Positions 46,486 to 58,701 of a stretch of 64,000 nucleotides of DNA are shown piece by piece. A model generated the notes under the pieces. It saw only the letters and a program-made list of their open reading frames with translations. It was not told the DNA's origin and did not search any database. Position numbers and translations under genes: made by a program. Every line of letters begins with the position of its first letter. Position 1 is the first letter of the stretch. The stretch spans positions 52,725,745 to 52,789,744 of the forward strand of contig CM023457.1 in NCBI GenBank assembly GCA_013339765.2, read 5' to 3'. Origin of the DNA: Haemaphysalis longicornis. Taxonomy: Eukaryota; Arthropoda; Arachnida; Ixodida; Ixodidae.

Positions 46486-48859
46486 AATAAAAATTTCTCC
46501 AGCCAAAAACATTCAGCTACCCCATATGAGTCCCCATCGGAGATGGCATAGTTCACATAAGATACACATGTGCACATACATAAGTACTGCACACACACAC
46601 ATACGAAATGAACAGCGAATCAGTTATTGAACTACGAAATTTTTCGAATAAACTAAGAATTTTAATGCCACACCACTTGACGAAAAAAATTGCAGCTGTC
46701 CTAAGTAGACATTTTTGAAGTGTACCCGCAAATATACTTCAGAACAACGCCAGTTTATCACCGGCTGTTCCTCCATGAGGCGCAAAGAGCGCGTTAATGC
46801 GAGTATTTTGAACGTGACGCGAGTTATCTCCGTGATTATGCCATCTTAATCGGCTTATAAATTACTGTAGCGGTGACACTACGCTAGAAAGAGCAGACGA
46901 TGTCATGCATCAAGCGCAATCGCCTTTCAAAACGCGCGCGCGCGCTGACATACGGGGCTGTCGTATCGGCGGAGTTATACACTACTTAACAAATGGGAAC
47001 CACAAGAGGCTTGACAAAATGGCTCATTAAATATTGTAAATTACAATAGTCCACAAAGTAAATCAGTCAATGGGAACAAATTGCAGTCAGTCAACACACA
47101 TACGTTCCTCCACACACTGCGCATCAGGCGCTTAAATATGCATCTCTCAAGCACCTAGCCGCGAGCAAGTGTCCCGCCACAAAAACTAAACGGTGGTGCA
47201 GCTAGAGCACGGCCGCAACGAGCGGCGAGAGAGGCACGTTCGCGGATTGTAGTGTGGGACCACGCAGTAATAACAAGTCCGTGCGAAACCCGCCGGAAGA
47301 CCTGACTGGAACGGATGTTTTAGCGAAAATTTTGCAAACGCTTGATAAGCGAGAGCCGTGGGTGCACATATGTACGAGCGCGACAAATTTTGAAGGCATG
47401 TAATTGGGCAACACTGGTAACCGCACGTCACGGCTACTACAGGCACCGCGAGAAAATCCAACCAAAAACGTAGTTCAGAAAACACAGAATTTTCACCAAA
47501 AACAGAAAGTACGACACTCGAGAATTCACAACAAATGGCATTTGCAACACTGCGCCAACGAGCGTCTTACGACACGTCAGCTGCCTTCGGGAGCGCGGAA
47601 CAAAATTAGGCCTAACGGGCGTGACGAGCTCGAAATCCAGTCACCCGACGACGGCGGCGAAACGACGCCCTTATAAAACCTAGCGATATACGGAGGGACG
47701 CGGCTCTGCTAGTGCGCCTCGGGGCCAGGCAAACCTCGCTACTAGCCGACCGACCATAAAGACCATCAAGGGTACCGACCTGAGACGCGTTCAGCAAGGT
47801 TAGGACAGAACGATGTGGCACTCACCTCAAAAGCTGGCGATAAAATGGCACCGCAGATTTTGGTTGGTTGCTTGGTTGGTTGGTTGGATCCTTAATGGCG
47901 CGTACCCACGCGGGGGATTGGCCAAGAAGCTGCCTGTAATGATTAGGCTGTGACCCGGTTTATTTTATAGAGGAAAAAAAGTGAAGTACGAGAAAAATAT
48001 TGAGAGAAGAAAAAGAAAACTTTGGATAGAACAGGATTTCCAGAGGAAAAAAATTTGCGAATGAAGACATAGCTGTCCAGCAGGGCAACCGGCCTGTCGC
48101 CGCAATAAAGGAGTGAAAGGCGATCACAACATATCCCTAACAGTGCCGGCTATACTATCGTTCGGGGCATCCGAAACGGGGTTCTGCCGCCGGGATGTAT
48201 ATGCTCTGCCCTTCTGCGCTACATTGAAAATTCAAAACGATTCTCTTTATGATTGCGATTGGTCACCCTCGCTTTGATTTTCCAGTGGGTTTTTTTTTCT
48301 CAAAACTTTTTCCAACCGGTCTAAATTATCTTTCCTAAGCTTCTCGTGATTAGATAAGAATTCCATTCATTTTAACCATCTTCTGTTGATTGGCCGATCC
48401 CCTCATTGGGTATGTGCCAGACCTAAAGGCGCAACAACAGCAACATTATCTCTGTGGCAATATCCTAGGACGGAAGCACCCAGGGAAAGAATGTTAAAGA
48501 TAAAGGGAGATTCAGCCGATTAAACGTGTATTCAAGGTGCGTGCGTCGCATTGAGGAAAAGCTGCGGCAATTTAAGAGAAAGTGTTCTATATTTCGGGAG
48601 CCTTGCAGAAAGGGCATTGAGGAGAAAAAGCCTGACCAGCTTTGTGTAGATAAAAATTTAAACGGGGGATTCTGCAGCAAAATTTTGTGATTGTCACTTC
48701 ACATTTACGAGATTCGCAGAATTTAGGCTTCCATAAGTGAGAGAGGTGAATATAGTTGGAGCATGATCGAAGGGCATCCTGCCGATTAATTTGTAAATCT
48801 TGAAGGCAGCCGAACCTCGCCCGAAAAAGAAAACAGTCAGACCTTGCCCGTGCCCTTGT
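46486..48859. other. No gene recognised; GC-rich segment and dispersed repeats
   Basis: A GC-rich piece at 47160-47830 has frames on both strands, a TTATAAAA at 47671 and, on the minus strand, a possible donor TTTTGAG|GTGAGTG at about 47830. It could be a 5' UTR exon of the CLCA gene or repeat DNA. A (TTGG)n run is at 47860-47886. GGCGCGTACCCACGCGGGGG (47897) resembles the 49-kb array unit. Confidence 0.35.
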
Positions 48860-49797
48860 TGTTGTTGTTCCTTTGTTTGTGGCGCATACCCACTTGGGGG
48901 ATTGGCCAGGATCGGGAGCTTTATTGGGCTAATGTGCCCAATTTAGGAAATTAAGATTTAGAGTAATTTTTTTAGAATAATGGCACGACAAAAATAGGGA
49001 TTTGTAGAAGAAAAGTGGGCACTATGGGGGAATCCGCAAGAAAAGGCTATGCGCGTATTTGGAAGAAAAGGCTTTTCTTTTGTCTGTGTAGAGCTCAAAT
49101 GTTGTTCCTTTGTTTGTGGCGCATACCCACTTGGGGGATTGGCCAGGATTGGGAGCTTTATTGGGCTTAATGTGCCCGATATCGGAAACTAAGATTTAGA
49201 GAAAAAAAATTTTTTAGAATAATGGCACAATGAAAATAGGAATTTGTAGAAGAAAAGTGCGCACTATGCGGGAATCCGCAAGAAAAGGCTATGCGGGAAT
49301 TTGGAAGAAAAGTATCTTCTTTTGTCTGTGTAGAGCACAAATGTTCGTTTGTTTGTGGCGCATACCTACTTGGGGGATTGGCCACGATCGGGAGCTTTAT
49401 TGGGCTAATGAGCCCAATTTAGGAAATTAAGATTTAAAGAAATTTCTTTTCAGAATAATGGCACAACCAAAATAGGAATTTGTAGAAGAAAAGTGCGCAC
49501 TATGCGGGGATCCGCAAGAAAAGGCTATGCGGGAGTTTGGAAGAAAAGGCTCTTGTTTTGTCTGTGTAGAGCTCAAATGTTGTTCCTTTGTTTGTGGCGC
49601 ATACCCACTTGGAGGGTTGGCCAGGATCGGGAGCTTTATTGGGGCTAATGGGCCCGATATCGGAAACTAAGATTTAGAGATTTTTTTTTTGAATAATCGC
49701 ACAACAAATATAGTAATTTGTAGAAGGAAAGTGCGCGCTATACGGGAATTTGGAAGAAAAGGCTTTTCTTTTGTCGGTGAAGAGCTCAACTAAACTC
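48860..49797. repeat. Tandem array, four copies of a 237-240-bp unit
   Basis: The marker GGCGCATACC(C/T)ACTTGG occurs at 48881, 49118, 49358 and 49596. Each unit continues with GATCGGGAGCTTTATTGGG, an AATGGCAC(A/G)A block and GAAGAAAAGGCT(A/T)T. The last unit is slightly short. It is too small to call satellite DNA. Confidence 0.9.
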
Positions 49798-49856
49798 ACG
49801 AAGAGCAGCTAACAGGGTAGGCGCCTTCTCTCTGCGAAGTAGCTGTGGACGCTGTA

Positions 49857-49972
49857 ACCAAATCACTGTGTGTGATTTGGTTACACACAGTTACAGTTTG
49901 GTTACACAGTTTGGTTACAGTTGTGATTTGGTGTGTGATTTGGTTTGTGGTGATTTGGTTGCTGACGATCGT
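49857..49972. repeat. TGATTTGGTT/ACACAGTTTGG minisatellite
   Basis: Overlapping TGATTTGGTT and GGTTACACAG units in variable order over 116 bases, directly after the 238-bp array. Confidence 0.8.
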
Positions 49973-50849
49973 GCCTGCAAAGACTAATCATACCCCTGAC
50001 GCACGGCAGACCTAATGACGTTTAGAGCAAATGTCATTCGCTCTAAATGTGATTACTTAGGCACGAGAATAATGAACAACATTTCAGGCGAATGACATTT
50101 AGCGGCTAACTGAGGTTCCGGAGCTCATTCAGCAGCCAAATAAGTAACCTCTACAGCAGTGGCACGTTTCTAGAGAGGAAAGTTCAGTAGCAAACAAAAG
50201 TAAACTTGTAATTTTTCAAACAAAAAAGACAAACAAATACTAACAAAAAAGAAAAACCTCGCCCCCAACGCGCGCCTACCCCAATACGGATTTCTTGCGA
50301 ACTTGTCTCGGCTTGTGTGGTCTACTGATGTCACCTAAACCGGTGATTTTATTTTTATTTTTCAAATAATCCTTTGTTATGTTTTAAAAAATTACGTATT
50401 TAAATATTCCAGATGGACTTGGAATATAATTTTGCGGTTTCGCAAGATCGCTAGTCGTCACCGCTATCACCATCAAAAGACATTCAATTTGCCCCCATTA
50501 ACGGCGGATCAGTCGCTGGGAGCGAGAGTAGCGCATGCGCAGAGCGCTCCTGGAAAAAGGTACATTTTTATTTAAACAGGTTTTCCCGTTCAATTTAATC
50601 TAATCGCCACACAATTTAATCCAAGCGGCAGCCAATTTATTCCAAGTGCCATCTACGTTATTCTGAATACTTTATAATTTAGGGTAAGGCTCGTTCCACA
50701 CGTGTGGTACGAGACGCGCGCCACTCGCAGTGGCTGCTACCACGCAAAAATGACGTCAAGCTAAACTAATCACGTGACTTTTTGTGACGTCACAAAGGGT
50801 TTATTTGTTTCACCAGCACCACGTGAACCAGTTCAGGCAGTGCAGCACT

Positions 50850-52985
50850 TCGCCGTTCGTTTCAGTGGTTTCAGTGGTTCGTTTCAGTCCCCGACCTTAC
50901 CTTTATCAAGAACGGAGCTGACATCACGTGGCGCAATACAGGCGACAACCTCACGAGCGACCACTACATCCTCGAGATCGAGGTACTCGGCGGGGGAGGT
51001 CACACACTTGAACACAAGTGGACGAACTGGGACCTCTTCCGACAACAGCCGACGAGAAGGTAGTGGAACGCCAGACATCAACGACCTCGAAGAATGGACG
51101 GGCAACCATCAAACAGACGTTCGCGAGGCCACGAAGACGATCGAGACAGACGACGACATCCCGTGCATCGACAGTAAGCTCGCCCACTTACTTGAGGCCA
51201 AGAAGTCGATCAAAGCCAGGTGGAAAAAGCAACGCTGGAACCGCCAGCTCAGAAAGAGGGTGACCGCATTGAACAAGGCCATTGCGCAGCACTGCGCCTT
51301 GTTATGCCGACAACAATGGCACGAAATCTGCAACCGCATTGACGGCCAGCTCCACCAAAGTAGGCATGGTCGCTCATACCGCCACTTACTCTACGACACC
51401 AAGACCAAGTCGTATCAACAAGATCGGTACGGCCAGGCTCCTTGCATAAGGCGGAAACCGAGCTAGGCAGGGACGACTCATCAAGCGCATCGGCGCAAAA
51501 TATCTCCTGACCACAACACCGAGACGCACCCGGCCATACTCGGGAGCACCAAACGACCACCATCGATCAGGACATCATGAAAGAGGAAGTCGAACTCGCC
51601 GTCCGAGAGTTAAACACCCTATCAACCGCGGGGTCCCGACGGAATCTCCAACAACGCCCTCCGAAACCTCGACGACGCGTCGCTAGAAGCCCTTACCAGA
51701 TATTACAACAAGTGCTGGCGCAGCGGCAGGCTGCCCAGTGCCCCATCAATGGAAAAAGGCCAAATACGGTGTTCATCCCCAAGCCGGGCAAACCTCCCCG
51801 CATAGAGAATCTACGCCCCATGCGCGCTAACTTCATCTTGGGGGAAGGTTCTCGAGCATGTCCTGAGAACCGATGGCAGAAATACCTGGAGGCAAGCAAA
51901 CCTCTATCCCACACCATGATCGGCTTCCGGAGATGCCTCAGCACACAAGACGCCATGCGCAGCTCAAGCACGAATCCTGGAGCACGAGACCAAATACAGC
52001 GCGTCATTCTCGGACTCGACCTTCAAAGCGCCTTCGATCGCGTCAAGCACTCGGCCATCCTAGCTCAGGTATCAAGACTTACATGGGCCAGCGAAGTTAG
52101 CGCCTACATCAAGGATTTTCTAACGAACAGACAAGTTGACCTTCACAGCTGGCGTGGGCACCCCCCAAGGCTCTGTGATCTCTCCGTTCCTGTTCAACAT
52201 CGTGATGATCACCGTAGCAGAAGCAATATCCAGCGTGCCTACCGTCCATCACACCATTTACGCTGACGATATAACACTATGGACAACGGCGGCCCCCATA
52301 GAACACCGGCTTCAACGCGCCATCTCAGGCCATTGAAGACTGCCTTAGAGGAAAGGGTCTCCAACGCTCGCCTTCGAATCAGAACTCCTTGTCTACCCCC
52401 CTCACAAAGCTGGGCAGACCATTACTAACCCCCGAGAGCTTGCGATCATCTCGCCCTGTACAACCGAGACTGGCCCGCGCATTCCCCGAAGTTTCGGAGA
52501 TCCGCATACTCGGCATGCACATTCACAGCAAGGGCGACAAGACAAAACCTCATGAGAACTTAATAAGGGTTAGCATTTATTTAACCTCATGAAGAAGCTT
52601 GCACTCAAAACAACAAGTACCCTACGCCTCTACCCGAGTCTCCACGGCCCGAGCCGAATGCCGGAGGACGGTATGATGCGATTAGTACAGTCTTTCGCCG
52701 GCAGCCACATTGCCTACACGGCGGCGTACCACACGTGGACCACGACCGAAAGGAACAATATAGACGCCATGATACGCAGACTCTACAAACGGGCACTCGG
52801 ACTACGCGAGTCCACAGACAACGAGCGCTTCTCCCACCTGGGGGTTCACAACCCGCGTCGACGCAAAATCATCGAAGCACAACTCGCTGCCCAGCGCGAA
52901 CGCCTCGCAACCACAAGAACGGGCGTCGCGCGTCGTTCTCTAGACGCGGCAGCATTTGTACTCGCAGCGCCTGCGTCACGTCCAC
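50850..52985 (+). mobile_element. I/R1-type LINE: endonuclease end and RT, frameshifted
   Basis: The endonuclease tail reads GADITWRNTGDNLTSDHYIL (about 50918), then HTLEHKWTNWDLFRQQP. A basic linker follows (KSIKARWKKQRWNRQLRKRV, RQQWHEICNRIDGQL), then RT: NTVFIPKPGKPPRIENLRPM, TQDAMRSS, VILGLDLQSAFDRVKHSAIL (motif A with Asp). After a frame change come VGTPQGSVISPFLFNIVMIT and HTIYADDITLW (motif C, YADD intact), then the thumb SLHGPSRMPEDGMMRLVQSF and ALGLRESTDNERFSHLGVHN. RNase H is missing because the palindrome-ended repeat takes over at 52993. At least four frame changes. Confidence 0.88.
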
Positions 52986-52992
52986 GGTCGCT

Positions 52993-53429
52993 TTTAAATG
53001 CAGAGCATTTCTTTAACTCACATGTAGCGTCCGATGTCCGTCCGCAACAGCTCAGCGCGCAGGCGCGCCCTCTCCCCCACTCCTCCTCTCCCACATCACG
53101 CTACCCTCCTCGCTCTCAACAACAGGTCCGCACCCCTCCCCCTACACTATATAAAAAAATAATACTTACCGGCGCCAGGTTTCGATCCCACGACTCTGCG
53201 GGGGGAACGCAAGGTACATGGTGCTCTACCCACTGCGCCACAAAGCCGACACAGAATGGAAGGCTACGAACGCACCTTGTATCCTTGACTCATTCAAACT
53301 AAGTAAAGAAGCTGCTGATACAACGCATTCACTACCACCAACCCCCCAAACACTAAACGTTAACGCAATACACCCACCCCCTATGCGACGCATTTACTCG
53401 AGTCCCCCTCGCGGGGAGATGGGCCCTTT
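52993..53429 (-). repeat. Palindrome-ended repeat family, inverted copy with tRNA-like core, inserted in a LINE
   Basis: Plus strand: TTTTAAATGCAGAGCATTTC at the left; a minus-strand tRNA-like core at 53169-53249 (TTTGTGGCGCAGTGGGTAGA ... GGATCGAAACCTGG); then the palindrome ATGCGACGCAT and CCCCCTCGCGGGGA at the right. It is close in sequence to the copy at 31711-32083 apart from the GC-rich part next to the left end. Confidence 0.75.
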
Positions 53430-55309
53430 TTAATTAAGCGGCTCACGAAATCAGTACGTGGGGGCATTCGCAGAAACTGCCGTCGATGCGGATTCGACAG
53501 TGCTACGGCAGCTCTGCTCTGTGATATCCCTCCGACGGTCACGTGGTCAGCTTTGTTCACACAAAATCCATCGTTTCGCGGCTCCCGTTGAAACCGAACT
53601 GCGACTGGCCGCATTGAAAATGCCTCTAATTAAACAACCGTCGCACGCTGAAGCAAATGAGGTTTCTACAGGTTATAAGTAGGGCACTAGCTACTTATCG
53701 CAACAAAAAAAAAAACAAGATGCAAAATTTTTTTGTCAGTGCCCCTTTAAGTAACCAAAATGACCGAGGAATCATCACCGTAAACAAGAATTATATCTCC
53801 GCAAACTTTGCAATTTTTCGCCAATATATCATGTCGTAGCCTGAAACCATGCTTCAGTTTGAACATCACAGTCGCTGTCAATCAAGCGAGTGCCTTAACT
53901 GTACTATTACTGTCCGTTTCGTGCTGAAACACGGTAGTCAGTAACATTTATGTACGCGGGGCCATGCCCTTCCGCATGTTTTCTTGGTGCACTGCTGGCA
54001 ACAAAATGCTAACTTGTTTCGAGCCTCGACCCACGCCCGAAGGTCATTGTGGCTCTGTACAACTGCCCAATGCTCCGTTTTCTGGTGGACCAAGGAGCTT
54101 CCCAGTTTCCATGTCCCGTGTCGCTAACGAAAACTACAAAATTCCTATGCGCCTCTATACATTCCTGCCCATGCTGTTTTATTGTTTAGCTTTAAAACCG
54201 ACAGTGTGTACTCGGCTGAACAAAGCAGCGCACGCGTCCTCTATAAAGTATGTTCTTTCATTAATGTTTCAAACCAGAATGGTAGGACCTCATTGTAATT
54301 CTTTCCTCAGATCTCACAACGAAATTTCAAACGCAGCAAGATTTTGCTCAACTTGCGTAGAACATGACCAACCGCAACAGTATGGTCAGACAACGCCGTC
54401 TTTGCATTATTATTTGTTCTTGCTAAATTTAAAGTTCTATATAGCATTGAATCGTGAAATTTCCAGTGACTTGCTCTACCTTATCCAGGAGTGGTACCTA
54501 CAACTATAAAGAGGATGGCCGCCCCAGAAAAGTTGCTGGATAGCACCCGCCTTCAGGCAGACTATAGGGCATTTATGCACGAAGCATGTAAAACTTGACA
54601 GAGAATAATGCAAGCATTTTAAAACACCAAGGGGGAGCTCATTACAGCAGAGTCTACATTTAGGCTGTACCGAAATGTTAACCAGATTGATGTTGTTACA
54701 AAGCACCAGCTTCTCATGTCCGCCCGGCGTCTTTAGAAGCTACGAGGTAGACTGCGTCACAGAATCAAAACAGAAGCGAAAATTTCAACTGACAAGGCTT
54801 GACAATACCGATGGCTGAATTATTCCGCTTTGCGTGAGGGCTAATCCTACCATGTTCGTGCAATCAGACCAGCGCTGCACATAACGTAAGTGCATAGATT
54901 CGATGTGGGCGGCACAAAATGAGCTCCATTGGCCTTACACTGAAAGCTGCTGTACGGGCGTAAAATGCTCATAAGCAAAAAATTTTCTTCTGCATTTTGG
55001 ACAACAGCAACTAAATAAAAAAACTAATTCTTAAGGCCTAGCCGTTTAATTGCGGATGTCACACTCATCATACCACGCACGTTTAAATAAAGCAAGTAAT
55101 CACATGAAACTATGGTCATTCAATGCAATGTCTGCACAAGGTGCCCGTCCGTGCAGTATACGTCCCGTATCACGGGCGCAGATTTGCACTACGCGGTCTG
55201 CGGATTTTTTCCCCGTTTACAACTTCACCTGGCACTAAAATACCATCATAATCAACACCAATATCATGGGCGAGACCTTACACAGCCCATTTGAAGACAG
55301 AATACAACC
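53430..55309. other. No gene recognised; one orphan open frame at 53964-54509
   Basis: The frame at 53964-54509 (plus, 181 codons, MPFRMFSWCTAGNKML at the start) is the longest in the window not explained by a transposon or a host gene. It has scattered cysteines, one hydrophobic stretch (FLPMLFYCLAL) and no family I recognise. No clear splice or promoter context supports it, so I do not call it a gene. GTCAGTGCCCCTTTAA near 53735 resembles a TTAA-type element end. Confidence 0.3.
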
Positions 55310-55640
55310 TTGTTGAATTTGAAAGCACTAGCCTTTGGTGACTCACTCAGCTCCATTCCAGTCACAGAAGACGTTTTTCAACCGAAGCAAGGCAACACAT
55401 ATAAAAAATTTGCAAATTTCGCGCTGCAGTGACGTAATACCGGCAGCAATGATGTAGTTTGGCCAGCACTAAGACGTAGTTATGAGTGTGTTAGCAGCAA
55501 GTTAAAATTCACATGATATATAGGATCAATTGAGCTAGAGGCCCTTCAACAATCGCGCGATCATGTTTTTGGCGGTGGTTTAGGTCGTTGGGCGCCAATC
55601 GTACCAACAGGATCCTGTGACGTCATATAGAAATTGCAGG
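55310..55640. repeat. Dispersed repeat copy B (related to 33803-34145)
   Basis: TGACTCACTCAGCTCCATTC at the left and CAGGATCCTGTGACGTCATA at the right mirror the order of the same words in copy A, with many substitutions. Confidence 0.45.
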
Positions 55641-55820
55641 AAAGTGGTTGGGGATTCGCCAGTGCTTCTTAGGTTGTCTTTAGTATCTTGACTATTCCTT
55701 TGAAGCTTGCGATAAGATTGGTAATTGCTATCCGGAAAATGAGTCTATTTAACGAACCAACATGTATTTTGTCTTAGCCTTTAGGGACGCTTACAAACTA
55801 CCGCGATTTTTGTTCTGATT

Positions 55821-55866
55821 GGGGGGGGGGGGGCTTGAGAACAACTTTACACCCCCCCCCCCCCCC
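55821..55866. repeat. G13 ... C15 fold-back
   Basis: Thirteen G (55821-55833), an 18-base spacer and fifteen C (55852-55866) followed by GAAAAAAAATCCCGGCTACG. A long G:C stem or G-quadruplex/i-motif pair is possible; it may be an element tail. Confidence 0.85.
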
Positions 55867-56165
55867 GAAAAAAAATCCCGGCTACGCACCTGATAGCAGT
55901 GGTCAGACAGCTGTTGCTTTGTGTTGTGAAATAAGCGCAAGGTAGCAGCTTGGAGTTCCACCCGTCAAGCGCAAGTTAGTCCAGTCATCAGTAATAATGG
56001 TGATTAATAATTAACAGGGACTCTGGCTAGTCAGTGAGGAGACACATTTTGGCAGTTTCAGTCAATATCAAGAAAGGGTGCAATTGCTGCATGTTGTGAA
56101 GCGGGCATGGTTTAGCGGCTTGGAGTTCCGTTTGGACTGAGCTAGAGTTAGTCCAGTCATCTGTA

Positions 56166-56722
56166 CAGTTGTACCTCGCTATAACGAACACCTAATAGCA
56201 AATTATAGGCTATAACGAGCTAAATACAAACTTTGGTTGGTCACGCTTCATTTCAGTGCACGAAACTGGAACTGCAAGAGCTGCACGCAATATCGGCTGT
56301 AATGAAGGAAAAACTCCCAACGCCCAAAACTGCAGAAGTAGAACAGGCCCTTTTGTGCGGGGTCACTGCGGAAACCTTTATCCTGTTCAGCGCTATGAAA
56401 AGCCACCGTACGAAGGTCACATCCTCCTTCAAATAAGAACGCAGGCCTGTTTTGTCAAATGAACTTTGTCCTGTTGTAATTTCACATTCTCATGTTTGGG
56501 TCCATTTAGTTTGAAATGCCACAAGGAGACAGGTAAGGATTAGCTCGTTTACAGTAGGTTCGAAGCCTAGAATAACGCGTTTTTGTGGCTAGGATTTTTC
56601 CACCAGCCAGCCAGATTGCCGTTCGTTAAAGCCGAGTTTTACCTCTACCATTACAACGCCTATCGGGTAAAACAAACTAATTTACTGCCCCGAAACTACT
56701 TTCTTATAATGAAGTTCGACTG
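56166..56722. mobile_element. Pogo-like MITE 1, TA target duplication
   Basis: TA|CAGTTGTACCTCGCTATAAC on the left and TTATAATGAAGTTCGACTG|TA on the right are imperfect inverted repeats. No transposase. Six bases separate it from the next element. Confidence 0.65.
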
Positions 56723-56728
56723 TAATTA

Positions 56729-57274
56729 CAGTGGAACCCCAATAGTACGACTTTCAAGGGACCGCGCGAAAGCGTCGTATGACCGGGGTGTCGTATTATC
56801 CCTGTAAGGCAAAATTCCAGCCTAGTATAGACGATGTCACGTGACAGGTGGGCTAAAAACTTATTTAAACTACTATATTCAGCGCGTTCTCGCGTTAATT
56901 TTCGAACCCCTCGCTGAAATGTAATGTTTCTAAAATAAAACGCCCATTTTGTGCCTTCCGAAGGTTAACTTCTGCCCGCCAGTACCCGCCTGCTTGTAAG
57001 CGTCCGTTCAGCAAGTGGATACCTTCGGACATTTGCATATCAAGCAGCGTCGAACGGGGGTTGAAACGAGGCGGTGAAGCGGTGTAAAGATGGAAAAAGC
57101 ACCGGTCTTGCCTCGTCAGGGTCCGTCGTATGAGGCGGACCGCGTGCATCCGAGCGTTGTACATTCGGGGTTCCTAATGCATTGTTTCTATGGGGAGTTT
57201 ACTGGGGCGTCGGCGATACGTCGTAAGAAGCGGGTTGTCGTAAGTCCGGGGGTCTTATCTGCGGGGTTCTACTG
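56729..57274. mobile_element. Pogo-like MITE 2, TA target duplication
   Basis: TA|CAGTGGAACCCCAATAGTAC on the left and GCGGGGTTCTACTG|TA on the right are inverted repeats with one or two mismatches near the tips. GTCGTA/TACGAC words recur inside near both ends. No transposase. Confidence 0.7.
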
Positions 57275-58701
57275 TAATAATATTGAATAATAATTAGCGG
57301 TGATATCGCTTATCAGTGTGCCGAAAGGGCTTGGCCGGTTGAGTAAAAGCAAGAAAGACTGCTCTCACCATAAGTAGCGTTTATCCCTAGACAGAACTTT
57401 GCTGACAGCTGGCGTTCTGTCGAGAACTGTATGGAAAGCACCTAACTGTGCAAGACAATCACGTGGCATTAGAACTATTATGACCAGGCTGGTGTCTCAA
57501 GTGGCTTAAAGCTCCTGGATCCGCCCGCTTAAGTGGCACACAGTTAGTGGTTGATAATCGAAGGGGTCTGAGTGCAGCCCAGGCACCGACATACCCTTAA
57601 AAGATTGTGCCCATACGTCCGGCGTATCGCTAAGAGATTTTGTGGGTACGTCCAACGTGCCTTTAGATACAGAAGGAGTGTGTATATAGGACACTAACGA
57701 GTACAAGCATCATTCAATGCTGTGCTCATGCGCATATTCGCGGATCGGCCCGCCGGTACAGTTTTGAGAGGAGGGGGGAAGGGCGCTTGTCTAGGGTCCC
57801 GTCCTGCAGAGCTTCCAAAAAGCCTGTTTTTATGCAATGATCTTCAGTTATAATACTGCCCTCTAATGAGAAATATACAGGGTGCTGCAGTATACTGTTT
57901 ACATGCTACAACAACCTGCAACATATTATTTAGGGTTGCAGCACACACGAAAAAAAAAATTGTTTTCAGCAAAAACCACTCCCATTATCTTGCAAATTTT
58001 CCACTAACGTCACATTTCAGTAAAATATATCGCTTGATTAAAAAACACGACACAAAAACAATAACATTTTAGACCACAACAATCATGAAGCGATCACATT
58101 CCAGATTAGTTAAGAAAATGGCCAGGCGACACGACCACTTCGTTACTTCTTGGCGCAGAAAAGAAGGAAGAATGTAGAGAAAGGCAGGAAAGTTAACCTG
58201 GCTAGAGCCTAGTTTGCTATCCTGCACGTGGGAAAGGGGAAATGGGCAAAAAAGAGAGAGGAAAAAAAAGACTTTTGAAAGTGCAACGAGGTTGATGAAG
58301 GCCAGCTTCTTTTACTTCCTTTTTTTATTGCCTCACTTGTACATAATCAATGCTCCTAAAAGTATTCTTAGGAGGCGTTGACACAACTTGCGTAAGCAGC
58401 CGATTTGCCCACCGCGGCAAGCTGGCACATGCGCGGAGAAAATGACGCAGGAAGCTCCCTGGGCACGTAACACGAACGCATACTTGAGACGACGCAAACC
58501 TTCGCGGGACAACAAACATCGGTACCGTTCGCCGTCGTCGCAAATTCGCCCGCCAAACCGAGACAGATTTCTGAGCACTGCTTGAATGTATCACAAGTGG
58601 CGTCGCAATACAGTCACAAAGGCACCGTGTTGAGAGCTAACTAATTCTTCTTCCCTCCTGTAGCTGGCCAACACACGAGGTCGCACACTACCAAAGAGGC
58701 T
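57275..58701. other. No gene recognised; open antisense GC-rich segment at 58325-58594
   Basis: At 58594-58325 all three minus-strand frames are open for 60-90 codons, with balanced base content and no simple repeat. A possible donor (TACAA|GTGAGG) closes it at about 58336. I cannot assign a family. Confidence 0.3.

Noticed and set aside
50774..51466. 230-codon frame as a host gene
   Set aside because: It covers the linker of an I/R1-type LINE, and known endonuclease and RT motifs flank it in shifted frames.
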